From assembly GCA_025454925.1 (NCBI GenBank), contig JALONM010000033.1:1-40382 (forward strand): 40,382 bases of DNA, given 5' to 3'. A model generated the notes under the pieces. That model worked only from the letters and a program-made list of their open reading frames with translations. It ran no database searches and was not told where the DNA came from. Made by a program: the position numbers and the translations under genes. Position 1 is the first letter of the stretch; every line of letters starts with the position of its first letter. Positions 24,895 to 33,703 of this stretch are shown in pieces. This stretch comes from Cytophagaceae bacterium (GTDB lineage Bacteria > Bacteroidota > Bacteroidia > Cytophagales > Cytophagaceae).

Positions 24895-24902
24895 TAATTT
24901 TG
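24895..24902 (+). promoter_or_regulatory. Candidate Bacteroidota -7 promoter element
   Basis: TAATTTTG matches the Bacteroidota -7 consensus TAnnTTTG and lies 43 nt before the DHS-like start codon. The -33 TTTG box is poorly conserved (TGGTG about 19 nt upstream). Confidence 0.4.
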
Positions 24903-24945
24903 CGATTCAATTTTGAAAATGTTTTCAAGACTTTAATCTGGAAAA

Positions 24946-25917
24946 ATGAAAGGACCTGTTTCGCAATTTATTGAAAAGCACTTTTTGCATTTTAATGCGG
25001 CTGCGTTGGTAGATGCAGCCAAAGGCTACGAAGCCCAACTGGCCGATGGTGGTAAAATGATGGTGACACTTGCCGGTGCCATGAGCACCGCAGAACTTGG
25101 CAAATCGCTGGCCGAAATGATTCGTCAGGACAAAGTAACTATTATTTCATGCACTGGTGCTAACCTGGAAGAGGACATCATGAATCTGGTAGCTCACTCC
25201 CACTATAAAAGAGTGCCTAATTACAGAGACCTTAGTCCTCAGGAAGAATGGGATTTACTTGAAAATCATTACAACCGAGTAACTGATACTTGTATTCCGG
25301 AGGAAGAAGCCTTTCGCCGTTTACAAAAACATATTCATAAACTATGGAAAGAAGCCGATGACAAAGGTGAGCGCTATTTCCCTCATGAATACATGTATAA
25401 AATGCTGTTGAGCGGAGTGCTGGAGCAGTATTATGAAATCGATCCAAAAAATTCCTGGATGCTGGCTGCCGCTGAAAAAAATATTCCGATTGTAGTTCCA
25501 GGCTGGGAAGACTCTACCATGGGGAATATATTTGCCTCCTATTGCATCAAAGGAGAAATTAAACCTTCCACCATGAAATCAGGTATTGAATACATGACAT
25601 TCCTGGCCAAATGGTATACCGACAATTGCCAGGGGAAAGGTATTGGATTCTTCCAGATTGGTGGTGGCATTGCCGGTGACTTCCCTATCTGTGTAGTGCC
25701 TATGCTTTATCAGGACATGGAGATGCACGATGTTCCGTTCTGGAGCTATTTCTGCCAGATCTCCGATTCAACCACAAGTTATGGTTCGTACTCCGGAGCC
25801 GTGCCAAATGAAAAAATCACCTGGGGTAAATTAGATATCACGACCCCTAAGTTTATCGTTGAATCCGACGCCACTATTGTAGCGCCACTCATGTTTGCTT
25901 ACATACTGGGCTGGTAA
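24946..25917 (+). CDS. Deoxyhypusine synthase family protein
   Basis: A 323-residue NAD-dependent enzyme homologous to eukaryotic and archaeal deoxyhypusine synthase. Conserved parts include VTLAGAMSTAELGKSL near the N-terminus, TIISCTGANLEEDI, VPGWEDSTMGN, and the active-site region GAVPNEKITWGKLD with K295 matching the lysine that forms the enzyme-butylamine intermediate. Bacteria lack hypusinated eIF5A, so bacterial members are thought to work in polyamine metabolism, for example homospermidine-type transfer from spermidine. No polyamine gene is adjacent. It has a candidate promoter upstream and a terminator downstream. Confidence 0.9.
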   Translation: MKGPVSQFIEKHFLHFNAAALVDAAKGYEAQLADGGKMMVTLAGAMSTAELGKSLAEMIRQDKVTIISCTGANLEEDIMNLVAHSHYKRVPNYRDLSPQEEWDLLENHYNRVTDTCIPEEEAFRRLQKHIHKLWKEADDKGERYFPHEYMYKMLLSGVLEQYYEIDPKNSWMLAAAEKNIPIVVPGWEDSTMGNIFASYCIKGEIKPSTMKSGIEYMTFLAKWYTDNCQGKGIGFFQIGGGIAGDFPICVVPMLYQDMEMHDVPFWSYFCQISDSTTSYGSYSGAVPNEKITWGKLDITTPKFIVESDATIVAPLMFAYILGW

Positions 25918-25948
25918 AGCGGTTGGTAAGCACGAATTTTATAGTAAA

Positions 25949-25979
25949 GAAAAAGGAGTACACAGGTACTCCTTTTTTT
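25949..25979 (+). terminator. Terminator after the DHS-like gene
   Basis: A 12-bp stem (AAAAAGGAGTAC / GTACTCCTTTTT) with loop ACAG is followed by further T. It lies 32 nt after the stop codon. Confidence 0.93.
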
Positions 25980-26017
25980 GTATATTGTGCCTACTAAATG
26001 TGAATAAAATTTATTGT

Positions 26018-26335
26018 ATGGCTAACGAAAAACTGGAGAATCAAATTAATATAGAACTGACCGAAGACGTAGCGGAAGGCGTATACGCCAACCTGGCTAT
26101 GATCGCCCATTCTAATTCTGAATTTGTGATAGACTTCATACGCCTGATGCCTGGAGTACCCAAAGCCAAAGTAAAATCAAGAATTGTAGTTACACCAGAG
26201 CATGCCAAGCGCTTGCTGTTGGCGCTGCAAGACAATATTCGTAAATACGAAGAAAACTTTGGAACCATCAAACACCAGACGCAGGACGTACATCCATTCC
26301 CCATGAACTTTAGCGGTCCAATGGGCGAGGCATAG
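26018..26335 (+). CDS. DUF3467 protein
   Basis: 105 residues from the ATG at 26018 (MANEKLENQINIELTEDVAE); the frame is open upstream through the previous gene's terminator, which is not coding. The core INIELTEDVAEGVYANLAMIAHSNSEFVIDF, the central VTPEHAKRLLLALQDNIRKYE and the short acidic tail are typical of DUF3467, a small cytoplasmic protein widespread in Bacteroidota. Its role is unknown. The 3' end faces pyrC across a bidirectional terminator. Confidence 0.92.
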   Translation: MANEKLENQINIELTEDVAEGVYANLAMIAHSNSEFVIDFIRLMPGVPKAKVKSRIVVTPEHAKRLLLALQDNIRKYEENFGTIKHQTQDVHPFPMNFSGPMGEA

Positions 26336-26396
26336 GCCTCTTCCTTGCGTCAATTGCATATCCATTCTGCTATGTGTGTTACAAAACACCGCTAAA

Positions 26397-26438
26397 ACAA
26401 TAAGCTCCAACGCATGAACGCTGGAGCTTATTGTATTT
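26397..26438. terminator. Bidirectional terminator between DUF3467 gene and pyrC
   Basis: 13-bp perfect arms (ACAATAAGCTCCA 26397-26409 and TGGAGCTTATTGT 26422-26434) enclose a 12-nt loop, with T-rich tails on both strands. Confidence 0.85.
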
Positions 26439-26457
26439 TATCCTCGGTCGAAGACAA

Positions 26458-27798
26458 TCAGGGACGATTAAACATCAATCGCTCTCCCATTTTTTGTTCA
26501 TAAAAGACTCCATTTTGATACGCCAAATGCCCAGAAACGATGGTGGCAGCAATACGGTGCTGAAAGGATGTCCCTTCCAACGGAGACCAGCCACATTTAT
26601 AATGCAAGCCTTCCTTGCTTACTTGCCAGGGTGTACATTCTTCTACCAACACCAAATCGGCCCAGTAACCTTCGCGTATAAAGCCCCGTTTTTCCATTTG
26701 AAAGCAAATAGCAGGAGCGTGCGACATCTTTTCCACGACCTTTTCAATACTCCAGATTCCTTGTTTGCATAACTCCAGCATGGCCAGCAATGCATGTTGC
26801 ACCAGAGGCCCGCCCGAAGGCGCTTGCCAGTAGGGCTGCGATTTCTCTTCTAAGGTATGAGGAGCATGATCGGTAGCCACAATATCCAAACGATCGTCTA
26901 GCAAAGCCTTGCGCAAGGCTGCACGGTCCGCAGAAGACTTTACTGCTGGGTTCCACTTGATCAGATTTCCTTTGGAAACATAATCTTCCTCCGAAAACCA
27001 TAAGTGATGGATACAAACTTCAGAGGTAATCTTTTTATCCTTTAACGGAATGGTATTGTCAAACAATTCCAATTCTTTCTCTGTGGATATATGAAGAATA
27101 TGAAGTCGTCCACCGCATTTGCGTGCCAGCGATATCGCCAACGAGGACGAAAGGTAACAAGCTTCGGTATTGCGAATCTGAGGATGCAATACGGCCGTTG
27201 CTGAATCTCCATAGTGGGCTTTGAATCGCTCCGTATTAGCCCTTACGGTGGCTTCATCTTCACAATGCGTGGCAATGAGCATACCTGAATTACAAAATAC
27301 TTTTTCCAGTGTTTCAGGGTTGTCAACCAACATGTTTCCGGTGGAAGATCCCATGAAAATTTTTAAACCGCAGACTTCACGGGCATTCGTTTTCATTACC
27401 TCCTCGTAATTGTCGTTGGACACGCCCATAAAAAAAGAATAATTTGCCAGGGATTTGCGGGAAGCAATGGCGTATTTCTCTGCCAGCAAGTCCTGTGTAA
27501 GCGTATTCGGAACCGTATTGGGCATTTCCATAAATGATGTTATCCCGCCTGCCACAGCAGCTCTACTCTCGGTAAACAAATCGGCTTTGTGCATGAGCCC
27601 AGGTTCCCTGAAATGCACCTGATCGTCGATTACACCTGGCAATAACCAGGCACCCTTTGCATCTATGCAATGCATGTCAGGCTCTGCCGTTATAGAAGCA
27701 TCTATGCGCTGAATGATACCCTCGTGGATATATACATCGCAAACTTTTACTTGACCCTCGTTTACTATTCTTGCTTGTGTGATCAGAATTTTTTTCAT
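26458..27798 (-). CDS. pyrC: Dihydroorotase (class I)
   Basis: A 446-residue amidohydrolase closing carbamoyl-aspartate to dihydroorotate. The metal motif usually written DxHxHFREPG reads DDQVHFREPG here: Q60 replaces the first histidine and H62 is kept. Other ligands are present: the carboxylated lysine in GLKIFMGSSTGN, histidines in IATHCEDE and LHILHIST, and the aspartate in IVATDHAPHT. I recall the same Gln in other Bacteroidota enzymes, so it is probably a lineage trait and not a defect. Allantoinase or hydantoinase is less likely given the REPG and TDHAPH context. Confidence 0.9.
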   Translation of the reverse strand: MKKILITQARIVNEGQVKVCDVYIHEGIIQRIDASITAEPDMHCIDAKGAWLLPGVIDDQVHFREPGLMHKADLFTESRAAVAGGITSFMEMPNTVPNTLTQDLLAEKYAIASRKSLANYSFFMGVSNDNYEEVMKTNAREVCGLKIFMGSSTGNMLVDNPETLEKVFCNSGMLIATHCEDEATVRANTERFKAHYGDSATAVLHPQIRNTEACYLSSSLAISLARKCGGRLHILHISTEKELELFDNTIPLKDKKITSEVCIHHLWFSEEDYVSKGNLIKWNPAVKSSADRAALRKALLDDRLDIVATDHAPHTLEEKSQPYWQAPSGGPLVQHALLAMLELCKQGIWSIEKVVEKMSHAPAICFQMEKRGFIREGYWADLVLVEECTPWQVSKEGLHYKCGWSPLEGTSFQHRIAATIVSGHLAYQNGVFYEQKMGERLMFNRP

Positions 27799-28364
27799 AC
27801 TAAAAATTGTGCTTTGTTTAGGCTCATGCCATTCGACATAATGATGATTGGTATTCTCTTTCCAAAGTAAAGACCAAAAACTTGAAATAGAAAATTATTA
27901 GAATCTTATCCGGAATATAAAATTAAAACGCCGTGTACTTGTCTATTCCTGAAAACATCACTCATCTAAAACAAACAAAAACCTTTTTATTCATTTGAAT
28001 TCGCAATTTTATTTTCAGTCTGGCATCTTTCGCCTTTTACCCGCGTCAACCATATTCAAAAACTTGTGCAGACGGAAACAGGTAAAAGGATGATTTTAAA
28101 GTCGAAAAAAGACGCCAAAGAGAGTCCGAAAGGTATCCTTTTAAAGGAATTATGGTCACCCTAAAAATATAACTTTTTTAATGACCCGTTATATAATTCC
28201 GCTGAAATAAAAAAATGCTGAAAATTGACGAAAAGTTTTTTTGCCTGATAAAATACCATCCCTTGGATATAATCCCTTGGATAAACTCTGTTTATATTAG
28301 AAAAGTACAAATATTTAGAACTTTTCCACGCCCTTTGTTGAAATTACCCATTGCTTCTTTGCGT

Positions 28365-28475
28365 AAACTGAGGTATATTTAAATCCCTTTTGTAATTAAC
28401 CTCAATACACAATGTGGCATTTTGCTGTTGCCACTTGATCCACTACCACCTCCCACGAGGTGGTAGTTTTTTTTT
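28365..28475 (+). ncRNA. Candidate small RNA ending in an intrinsic terminator
   Basis: Three consecutive hairpins are visible: TGAGGT/ACCTCA (28369-28404), GTGGCA/TGCCAC (28414-28434) and the terminator stem. There is no plus-strand gene for 640 bp upstream, since pyrC runs the other way. The 5' end is a guess based on where the first hairpin begins; no convincing promoter was found. It could instead be a leader of metF. Confidence 0.35.
28442..28475 (+). terminator. Intrinsic terminator with no annotated upstream gene
   Basis: ACTACCACCTC and GAGGTGGTAGT form an 11-bp perfect stem with loop CCAC, followed by eight further T. This is one of the strongest terminators in the window. Confidence 0.9.
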
Positions 28476-28929
28476 GCACATCACTTAAAATAGTAATATT
28501 TAGAAAAGTGCTTTATTCATTTTTCTACTGGGTTGCACATCTCTTTTGTTTTCTCTTTCAAATCACTCTCCTCATCGATTTTCATTGACACCAATCCATC
28601 GACTCGCTTTTTTCTTGTTGAAATCCTTTGCAAGGCGTGTGGCTTGTATTGAAGTTGAATGTGGGAAAAGGGAAAGAGACTTCAAGCGTTTTGAAATGAG
28701 CACTCGCAAGCCCATCCGTTCCCTCCGCAGCCCGCAGGCAGCCAGGCCACCCGTGGGAACATGGCCAGGCACAACACCAACGGCCTTGGGTGACAACAGC
28801 GCTGAATAAGGTTGCCATCCGGATTTCGAATCCTTTGTATTCAGAATTTCAGCATGAATAATTCAAAAGTTCTGATACTTTGAATTACCTTTGTTTTCTT
28901 AGTTTAAGATTTATCCTAAAGTAAACAGA

Positions 28930-29883
28930 ATGAAAGTAGTTGATCACATCAAAAATGCCAAGGGTACACTTTTCTCTATCGAAATCTTGCCTCCATTAAA
29001 AGGACAAGACATAAAATCGATATTCGATGCCATTGAGCCATTGATGGAGTTTAAGCCTCCGTTTATTGATGTTACCTACCACCGTGAGGAATACCTATAC
29101 AAAAAGCGCGAAAACGGATACCTGGAAAAAGTGGCCACCCGCAAACGCCCAGGCACCGTAGGTATTTGCGCTGCCATTATGAACCGTTTCCAGGTAGACG
29201 CAGTACCTCATATCATTTGCGGAGGATTTTCGAAAGAAGAAACTGAAAATGCCTTGATTGATCTGAGCTTTTTAGGAGTCGACAATGTATTGGCACTTCG
29301 CGGAGATGCCATCAAATCAGAAGGCGTTTTCGTTCCGGAGAAAAACGGAAATAATTACGCCACCGATCTGATTGAACAAATCACCAACATGAACAAAGGG
29401 CGCTACCTCGACGATGAAGTAGAAAATGCCGCCCCCTCGAATTTTTGTATCGGTGTAGCCGGATATCCGGAAAAGCATTTTGAAGCTCCGAACATGAAAT
29501 CCGACATCAAATACCTGAAACAAAAGGTAGAAATGGGTGCCGAATATGTAGTAACTCAAATGTTTTTTGATAACAGCAAATACTTTGAATTCGTAGAAAC
29601 CTGCCGGAAAGAAGGAATTCAGGTTCCCATAATTCCAGGGTTGAAACCTCTCACCACCAAAAGCCAGATCGCTGCGCTTCCAAGAATTTTCAATATAGAT
29701 TTACCCAACGATTTTACCGATGCACTGGACAAATGCAAGGACAATGCTGCAGTAAAAGAGGTCGGTACCGAATGGTGCATTCAACAGTCTAAAGAGTTAA
29801 AAGCCGCCGGTGTGCCGGTGTTGCATTATTACTCTATGGGAAAATCGGACATTATTAAAACAATCGCCAGTGCCGTTTTCTGA
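28930..29883 (+). CDS. metF: Methylenetetrahydrofolate reductase
   Basis: It reduces 5,10-methylene-THF to 5-methyl-THF with a flavin cofactor, supplying methionine synthase. 317 residues, the normal bacterial length. Recognisable parts are LFSIEILPPLKG at the first strand (the catalytic Glu), FIDVTYHREE, PHIICGGFSKEE, NVLALRGDA, GVAGYPEKH, and EYVVTQMFFDN. It heads a tight plus-strand run with HMG-CoA lyase, a LutA-like gene and purU. Confidence 0.95.
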   Translation: MKVVDHIKNAKGTLFSIEILPPLKGQDIKSIFDAIEPLMEFKPPFIDVTYHREEYLYKKRENGYLEKVATRKRPGTVGICAAIMNRFQVDAVPHIICGGFSKEETENALIDLSFLGVDNVLALRGDAIKSEGVFVPEKNGNNYATDLIEQITNMNKGRYLDDEVENAAPSNFCIGVAGYPEKHFEAPNMKSDIKYLKQKVEMGAEYVVTQMFFDNSKYFEFVETCRKEGIQVPIIPGLKPLTTKSQIAALPRIFNIDLPNDFTDALDKCKDNAAVKEVGTEWCIQQSKELKAAGVPVLHYYSMGKSDIIKTIASAVF

Positions 29884-30742
29884 TGAACATGCCATACGGC
29901 TCACCGAGTGCCCTCGCGATGCCATGCAGGGCATACAAGCCTTTATTCCCACTGAAAAAAAAATAGAATACCTGCAGGCCCTGTTGCAGGTAGGGTTCGA
30001 CGTGCTGGACGCAGGAAGTTTTGTGTCCGCCAAAGCCATTCCACAAATGCAGGATACCAAAGAGGTGCTTTCTTCTTTATCCTGGCAGCACAGTGGCACC
30101 CGCCTGCTGGCGATCGTAGCCAATACTCGGGGTGCCGAAGAGGCTTTAATGCTTCCCGGAATCGCCATCCTTGGCTTCCCATTATCGCTTTCCGAAACGT
30201 TTCAGCAACGAAATACCAATCGTAGCATCGCAGAGGCATTCCTCACCATTAAAGAAATTCAAGAGCGTTGCCAGCATAGTGCCCGCGAATTGGTAGTGTA
30301 TCTATCCATGGGATTTGGCAATCCCTACGGAGATCCTTATGCTCCCGGACTGGTGTTGGAATTTGTGCAACGATTGAAAGAGCTGGGCGTCACTTCCGTG
30401 GCATTGGCCGATACCATCGGACTTTCTACTCCTCTGCAGGTGACAGAACTATGCCGCTTGCTGCATCAACATCTAAACGATATGTCCTGGGGGCTACACC
30501 TGCATGCCAGGCCCGGGGAAGCCAACGAAAAAATAATGGCCGCCTACCAGGCCGGTTGCACCCGCTTTGATTCCGCCATTGGCGGTATTGGTGGCTGCCC
30601 CATGGCTGGCGACCAATTGGTGGGAAATGTTGCTACCGAAACCTTATTGCAATGTTTTCCATACAAAGCCGATTTACTTAAATGGGATGCCCTGGCAGAA
30701 GCACAAGCAATTGCACGTCATATTTTTAATACCTACCACTAA
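29870..30742 (+). CDS. Hydroxymethylglutaryl-CoA lyase
   Basis: It cleaves HMG-CoA to acetoacetate and acetyl-CoA at the end of leucine breakdown. A TIM barrel begins at IRLTECPRDAMQGIQAFIPT. The metal site HLHARPGE and the signature FDSAIGGIGGCPMAGD with the catalytic cysteine are intact. The start is uncertain: GTG at 29870 overlaps metF by 14 bp and gives a family-like N-terminus; the ATG at 29810 would overlap metF by 74 bp. About 290 residues. It abuts the LutA-like gene with a 2-bp gap. No other leucine-catabolism gene is visible. Confidence 0.9.
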   Translation: MPFSDEHAIRLTECPRDAMQGIQAFIPTEKKIEYLQALLQVGFDVLDAGSFVSAKAIPQMQDTKEVLSSLSWQHSGTRLLAIVANTRGAEEALMLPGIAILGFPLSLSETFQQRNTNRSIAEAFLTIKEIQERCQHSARELVVYLSMGFGNPYGDPYAPGLVLEFVQRLKELGVTSVALADTIGLSTPLQVTELCRLLHQHLNDMSWGLHLHARPGEANEKIMAAYQAGCTRFDSAIGGIGGCPMAGDQLVGNVATETLLQCFPYKADLLKWDALAEAQAIARHIFNTYH

Positions 30743-30744
30743 GT

Positions 30745-31500
30745 ATGGAAGTAAAACACGAAATATCATTAAAAGAGGTAGAGCTTTTCGTTCCTTGTTT
30801 TATTGACCAGGTGTATCCTGAAACCGCCATCAATACCGTCAAATTGCTTCGGCATTTGGGGGTGCAGGTGATCTATAATCCGAATCAAACCTGTTGCGGA
30901 CAGCCTGCATTCAATGCCGGGTTCTTCGATGAGGCGGAAGAAGTGGCGTGTTATTTCAGTGAACAATTCAGCGGAAAAAAATACATTGTAGGCCCTAGCG
31001 CTTCCTGCGCCGGAATGGTGCGAAACGGCTATAAACATTTATTTAAAAATTCGACTTTATCCGCAAGCATACACCATGTAAGCGAACGAATTCTGGAAAT
31101 AAGTGAATTCATTGTCGATCACCTGAAAATAGACGCCATACCGGGCGCTGCCTTTCCCCACAAAGTAACCTACCACGATGCCTGTTCCGCCTGCCGCGAA
31201 TGTGGCATTCGCGACCAGCCCCGAACTCTGCTGAAGCATGTAAAAGGACTGGAATTGATTGAAATGAAAGAAAGCGATACCTGCTGTGGTTTCGGCGGTA
31301 CCTTTGCTGTAAAATTTGAACCTATTTCCGTAGGAATGGCCCAGCAAAAAGTCGATCATGCCCTGGCAACCGGCGCAGCGTACATCGTTTCTACCGATGC
31401 CTCCTGCCTCATGCACATGCAAGCCTACATCGACAAACACCAGCATCCGATTCAAACCATGCACCTGGTGGATTTGCTCTGCCAGGGATGGCAAGAATAA
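30745..31500 (+). CDS. CCG-domain (Fe-S)-binding protein, LutA/YkgE-like
   Basis: A 251-residue protein with two cysteine-rich CCG domains of the heterodisulfide-reductase/glycolate-oxidase type. Key motifs are VPCFIDQVYP, TCCGQPAFNAG, GPSASCAGM, then DACSACRECGI, TCCGFGGTF and STDASCLMH. LutA works with LutB and LutC in lactate oxidation, but neither partner is adjacent. It is placed 2 bp after HMG-CoA lyase and ~22 bp before purU, so it is operonic. It may act with a distant flavoprotein. Confidence 0.9.
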   Translation: MEVKHEISLKEVELFVPCFIDQVYPETAINTVKLLRHLGVQVIYNPNQTCCGQPAFNAGFFDEAEEVACYFSEQFSGKKYIVGPSASCAGMVRNGYKHLFKNSTLSASIHHVSERILEISEFIVDHLKIDAIPGAAFPHKVTYHDACSACRECGIRDQPRTLLKHVKGLELIEMKESDTCCGFGGTFAVKFEPISVGMAQQKVDHALATGAAYIVSTDASCLMHMQAYIDKHQHPIQTMHLVDLLCQGWQE

Positions 31501-31522
31501 GGGATCTCAGAATCATTTAGAA

Positions 31523-32359
31523 ATGGAAAATCACGTTCTCGTTATACATTGCCCCGATGCCAAGGGATTGATTGCACGTATTTCAGCAGTTGTGTTTCGC
31601 AACAACCTCAATATCCTGGCCATGAAAGAATTTGTGGAAGAAGAAACCAACACCTTCTTCATGCGTTCTGAATTGTCGGGCAATTTGCAGTCCGCTCTTT
31701 TACTTCAGGAGTTGCGCCAGGAATTAGGCAAGGAAGCCTATATCGTCATCAACCCCAAACAAAAAAAGGACATCGTAGTCTTATGTACCAAAGAACATCA
31801 TTGTCTGGCAGACTTGCTCACACGGCACCATTTTGGCAGCTTGCATGCCCGCATTCTGGCGGTGATTGGCAATTACGAATACCTTCAAGACATTACACAA
31901 CGCTTCGAAATCCCTTATTTGTACATCAGTCACGAGCACAAAGATAAATTTCAGTTTGAACAGGAATTGATACAAGCCATTCTTCCCTTCAAACCCGACT
32001 ACCTGGTGCTGGCCAAATTTATGCGCATCCTCTCGCCTGAATTTGTAGCCCGTTTCGAAAATAAAATCATCAACATACACCATTCTTTTTTACCCGCTTT
32101 CATTGGCGCAAATCCCTACAAACAAGCGTACGAGCGGGGCGTTAAATTAATAGGCGCTACGGCCCACATGGTAAACAACCAATTAGACGAAGGCCCCATT
32201 ATTACCCAACAGGTGCGCGCCGTCAATCACTCCATGAAACTGAAAGAGATGATTGATGCAGGACACGAAGTAGAAGTTTCAGTATTGTCTCATGCCCTGC
32301 AACTGGTACTTGAAGACCGGGTTTTCGTCAGCGGAAACAAGACCATCATTTTAGAATAA
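31523..32359 (+). CDS. purU: Formyltetrahydrofolate deformylase
   Basis: It hydrolyses 10-formyl-THF to formate and THF, balancing one-carbon pools. I take the ATG at 31523 (MENHVLVIHCPDAKGLIARI); the frame runs on upstream through the LutA-like gene. An N-terminal ACT domain (1-~80) has the ligand-sensing GLIARISAVVFRNN segment. The formyltransferase-like catalytic domain has IINIHHSFLPAFIGANPY and GATAHMVNNQLDEGPIITQ, with the Asn-His-Asp triad residues present. 278 residues, normal for PurU. Confidence 0.94.
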   Translation: MENHVLVIHCPDAKGLIARISAVVFRNNLNILAMKEFVEEETNTFFMRSELSGNLQSALLLQELRQELGKEAYIVINPKQKKDIVVLCTKEHHCLADLLTRHHFGSLHARILAVIGNYEYLQDITQRFEIPYLYISHEHKDKFQFEQELIQAILPFKPDYLVLAKFMRILSPEFVARFENKIINIHHSFLPAFIGANPYKQAYERGVKLIGATAHMVNNQLDEGPIITQQVRAVNHSMKLKEMIDAGHEVEVSVLSHALQLVLEDRVFVSGNKTIILE

Positions 32360-32450
32360 CCGAATTCATTTGCAAAAAAACGGATGCTGGTAAGGAATAT
32401 AAAGCCATGTTCTTTATATTGCATTAGTAGTACACCTAACCCTATTTTTT

Positions 32451-33584
32451 GTGAAGAAAGTTTTAGTCCTATGTCCGGAAGCTTCCATCCGGCTCCATTA
32501 CGGTACAGGTTTATACATCCACCAGTTGATGGATCTTCCCAACGAGAAAGTACAGTGTAACTTCCTTCACAAACCTGAGGAATCCCTTATTCAAACCCAG
32601 GCCGAAATTCCATCCCCACAATATAGCCAGGCAGCATCGGTAGTTCCCGGCCCTTACGCCTACCCTTCCTTGCAGGAGCACTACGAAGGTCCTACCAGTT
32701 GGCAAGGCGAATGGCAGGACAGCATGGTCTTGCTGCGTAAGAAAGCCGCTTCCATCGAATTCGATGTGATATATTGCCACGATTGGCCACTGCTTCCGCT
32801 TGCCTTGGAATTAAAGCAAACATATAAAAAGCCTTTGGTTTTTCATGTGCATTCCCTGGAATACGACCGTAGCCGGCAACCCAGCGAATGGCTGTCGCGC
32901 CTCGAACGCAAAGGGCTGGACGTGGCCGACAAAATTATTGTAGGCAGCCAGTACCATGCCGAAATTGTGCGCAAATATTATTTTATCTATCCCGGCAAAA
33001 TTGAAGTCATCTATCCTGGTGCCGACCATATACCGGCATTGCCCAAGCTCAAACCCGAATATCCATTGGTGGTGTTTATGGGTCGCCTGAGCGAACAAAA
33101 AGGCATCATGGATTTTATGCGGGCCTGCGAACTCGTTTTCTCCAGCCTGGAACTGGCGCGCGTGGCCATTGCCGGCGAAGGCGAGCTGGAGCACGAAGTA
33201 AGCCGCCACATACGCCTCAGCCCCAACCGCGATCGCTTTACTCAACTAGGCTTTTTAGAACACGAAGAAAAAATTGCCTTGTTGCGCTCCGCCACCTTAT
33301 TCTGCGCCCCTTCCCTTTCCGAACCCTTCGGACTATCTGCAATCGAAGCCGCTCGCTTAGGAGTACCCTCGGTACTGAGCGACCGATGTGGCGCCCTCGA
33401 AATTATTGGCTCTGCCCTGCATACCCCTCCCGGCGACCAAAGCGGCGTAGCCTTCTCCTTGCTAACACTACTCAACAATCCGCAACTGCAAAAAACCATG
33501 TCGGAACAAATACAACAGGAAGCTTCTACGCTCACCTGGGACAAAACCAAACAAGCCATCGTGCGCATTCTGCAAGACGCATAA
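32451..33584 (+). CDS. Glycosyltransferase family 4 protein
   Basis: A 377-residue GT-B enzyme. The start is GTG at 32451 (reading MKKVLVLCPEASIRLHYGTG). The N-lobe includes DVIYCHDWPLLPLA and PLVFHVHSLEYDRSRQ. The C-lobe includes VVFMGRLSEQKGIMDFMRA, IAGEGELEHEV and the nucleotide-sugar motif LSEPFGLSAIEAARLGVPSVL. The layout is close to bacterial glycogen/starch synthase-like and sucrose-synthase-like GT4 members. The acceptor is unknown. It begins 91 bp after purU and may be a separate unit. Confidence 0.9.
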   Translation: MKKVLVLCPEASIRLHYGTGLYIHQLMDLPNEKVQCNFLHKPEESLIQTQAEIPSPQYSQAASVVPGPYAYPSLQEHYEGPTSWQGEWQDSMVLLRKKAASIEFDVIYCHDWPLLPLALELKQTYKKPLVFHVHSLEYDRSRQPSEWLSRLERKGLDVADKIIVGSQYHAEIVRKYYFIYPGKIEVIYPGADHIPALPKLKPEYPLVVFMGRLSEQKGIMDFMRACELVFSSLELARVAIAGEGELEHEVSRHIRLSPNRDRFTQLGFLEHEEKIALLRSATLFCAPSLSEPFGLSAIEAARLGVPSVLSDRCGALEIIGSALHTPPGDQSGVAFSLLTLLNNPQLQKTMSEQIQQEASTLTWDKTKQAIVRILQDA

Positions 33585-33703
33585 GGCCATTGCCTAGCCA
33601 TGCCTTCGGCTGGATTTCTTTCTCAGGCACCTGGACAAGGAGAAATACATGCGAGTGCAATCATCCCATTGCATCCTCTGTTTACAATTCGTATTACACG
33701 CTT

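Larger units (their letters stand above)
27799..28929. other. 1.1-kb region without a supportable protein gene
   Basis: The gap between divergent pyrC and metF is AT-rich at both ends, with a GC-richer patch at ~28690-28800. It holds a nested hairpin at 28033-28089 (CCTTTTACC / GGTAAAAGG enclosing CGTC / GACG) and three hairpins ending in an intrinsic terminator at 28442. Open frames at 28546-28818 overlap on both strands, lack family resemblance and look accidental. Neither neighbouring gene explains the terminator. Confidence 0.6.

Noticed and set aside
28546-28818. Open frames of 74-87 codons on both strands upstream of metF
   Set aside because: Overlapping frames on opposite strands, arginine/proline-rich due to a GC patch, no recognisable motif and no plausible start context.
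28365-28929. SAM or cobalamin riboswitch controlling metF
   Set aside because: The hairpins lack the conserved cores of SAM-I, SAM-II or cobalamin riboswitches, and the terminator is ~455 nt from the start codon.
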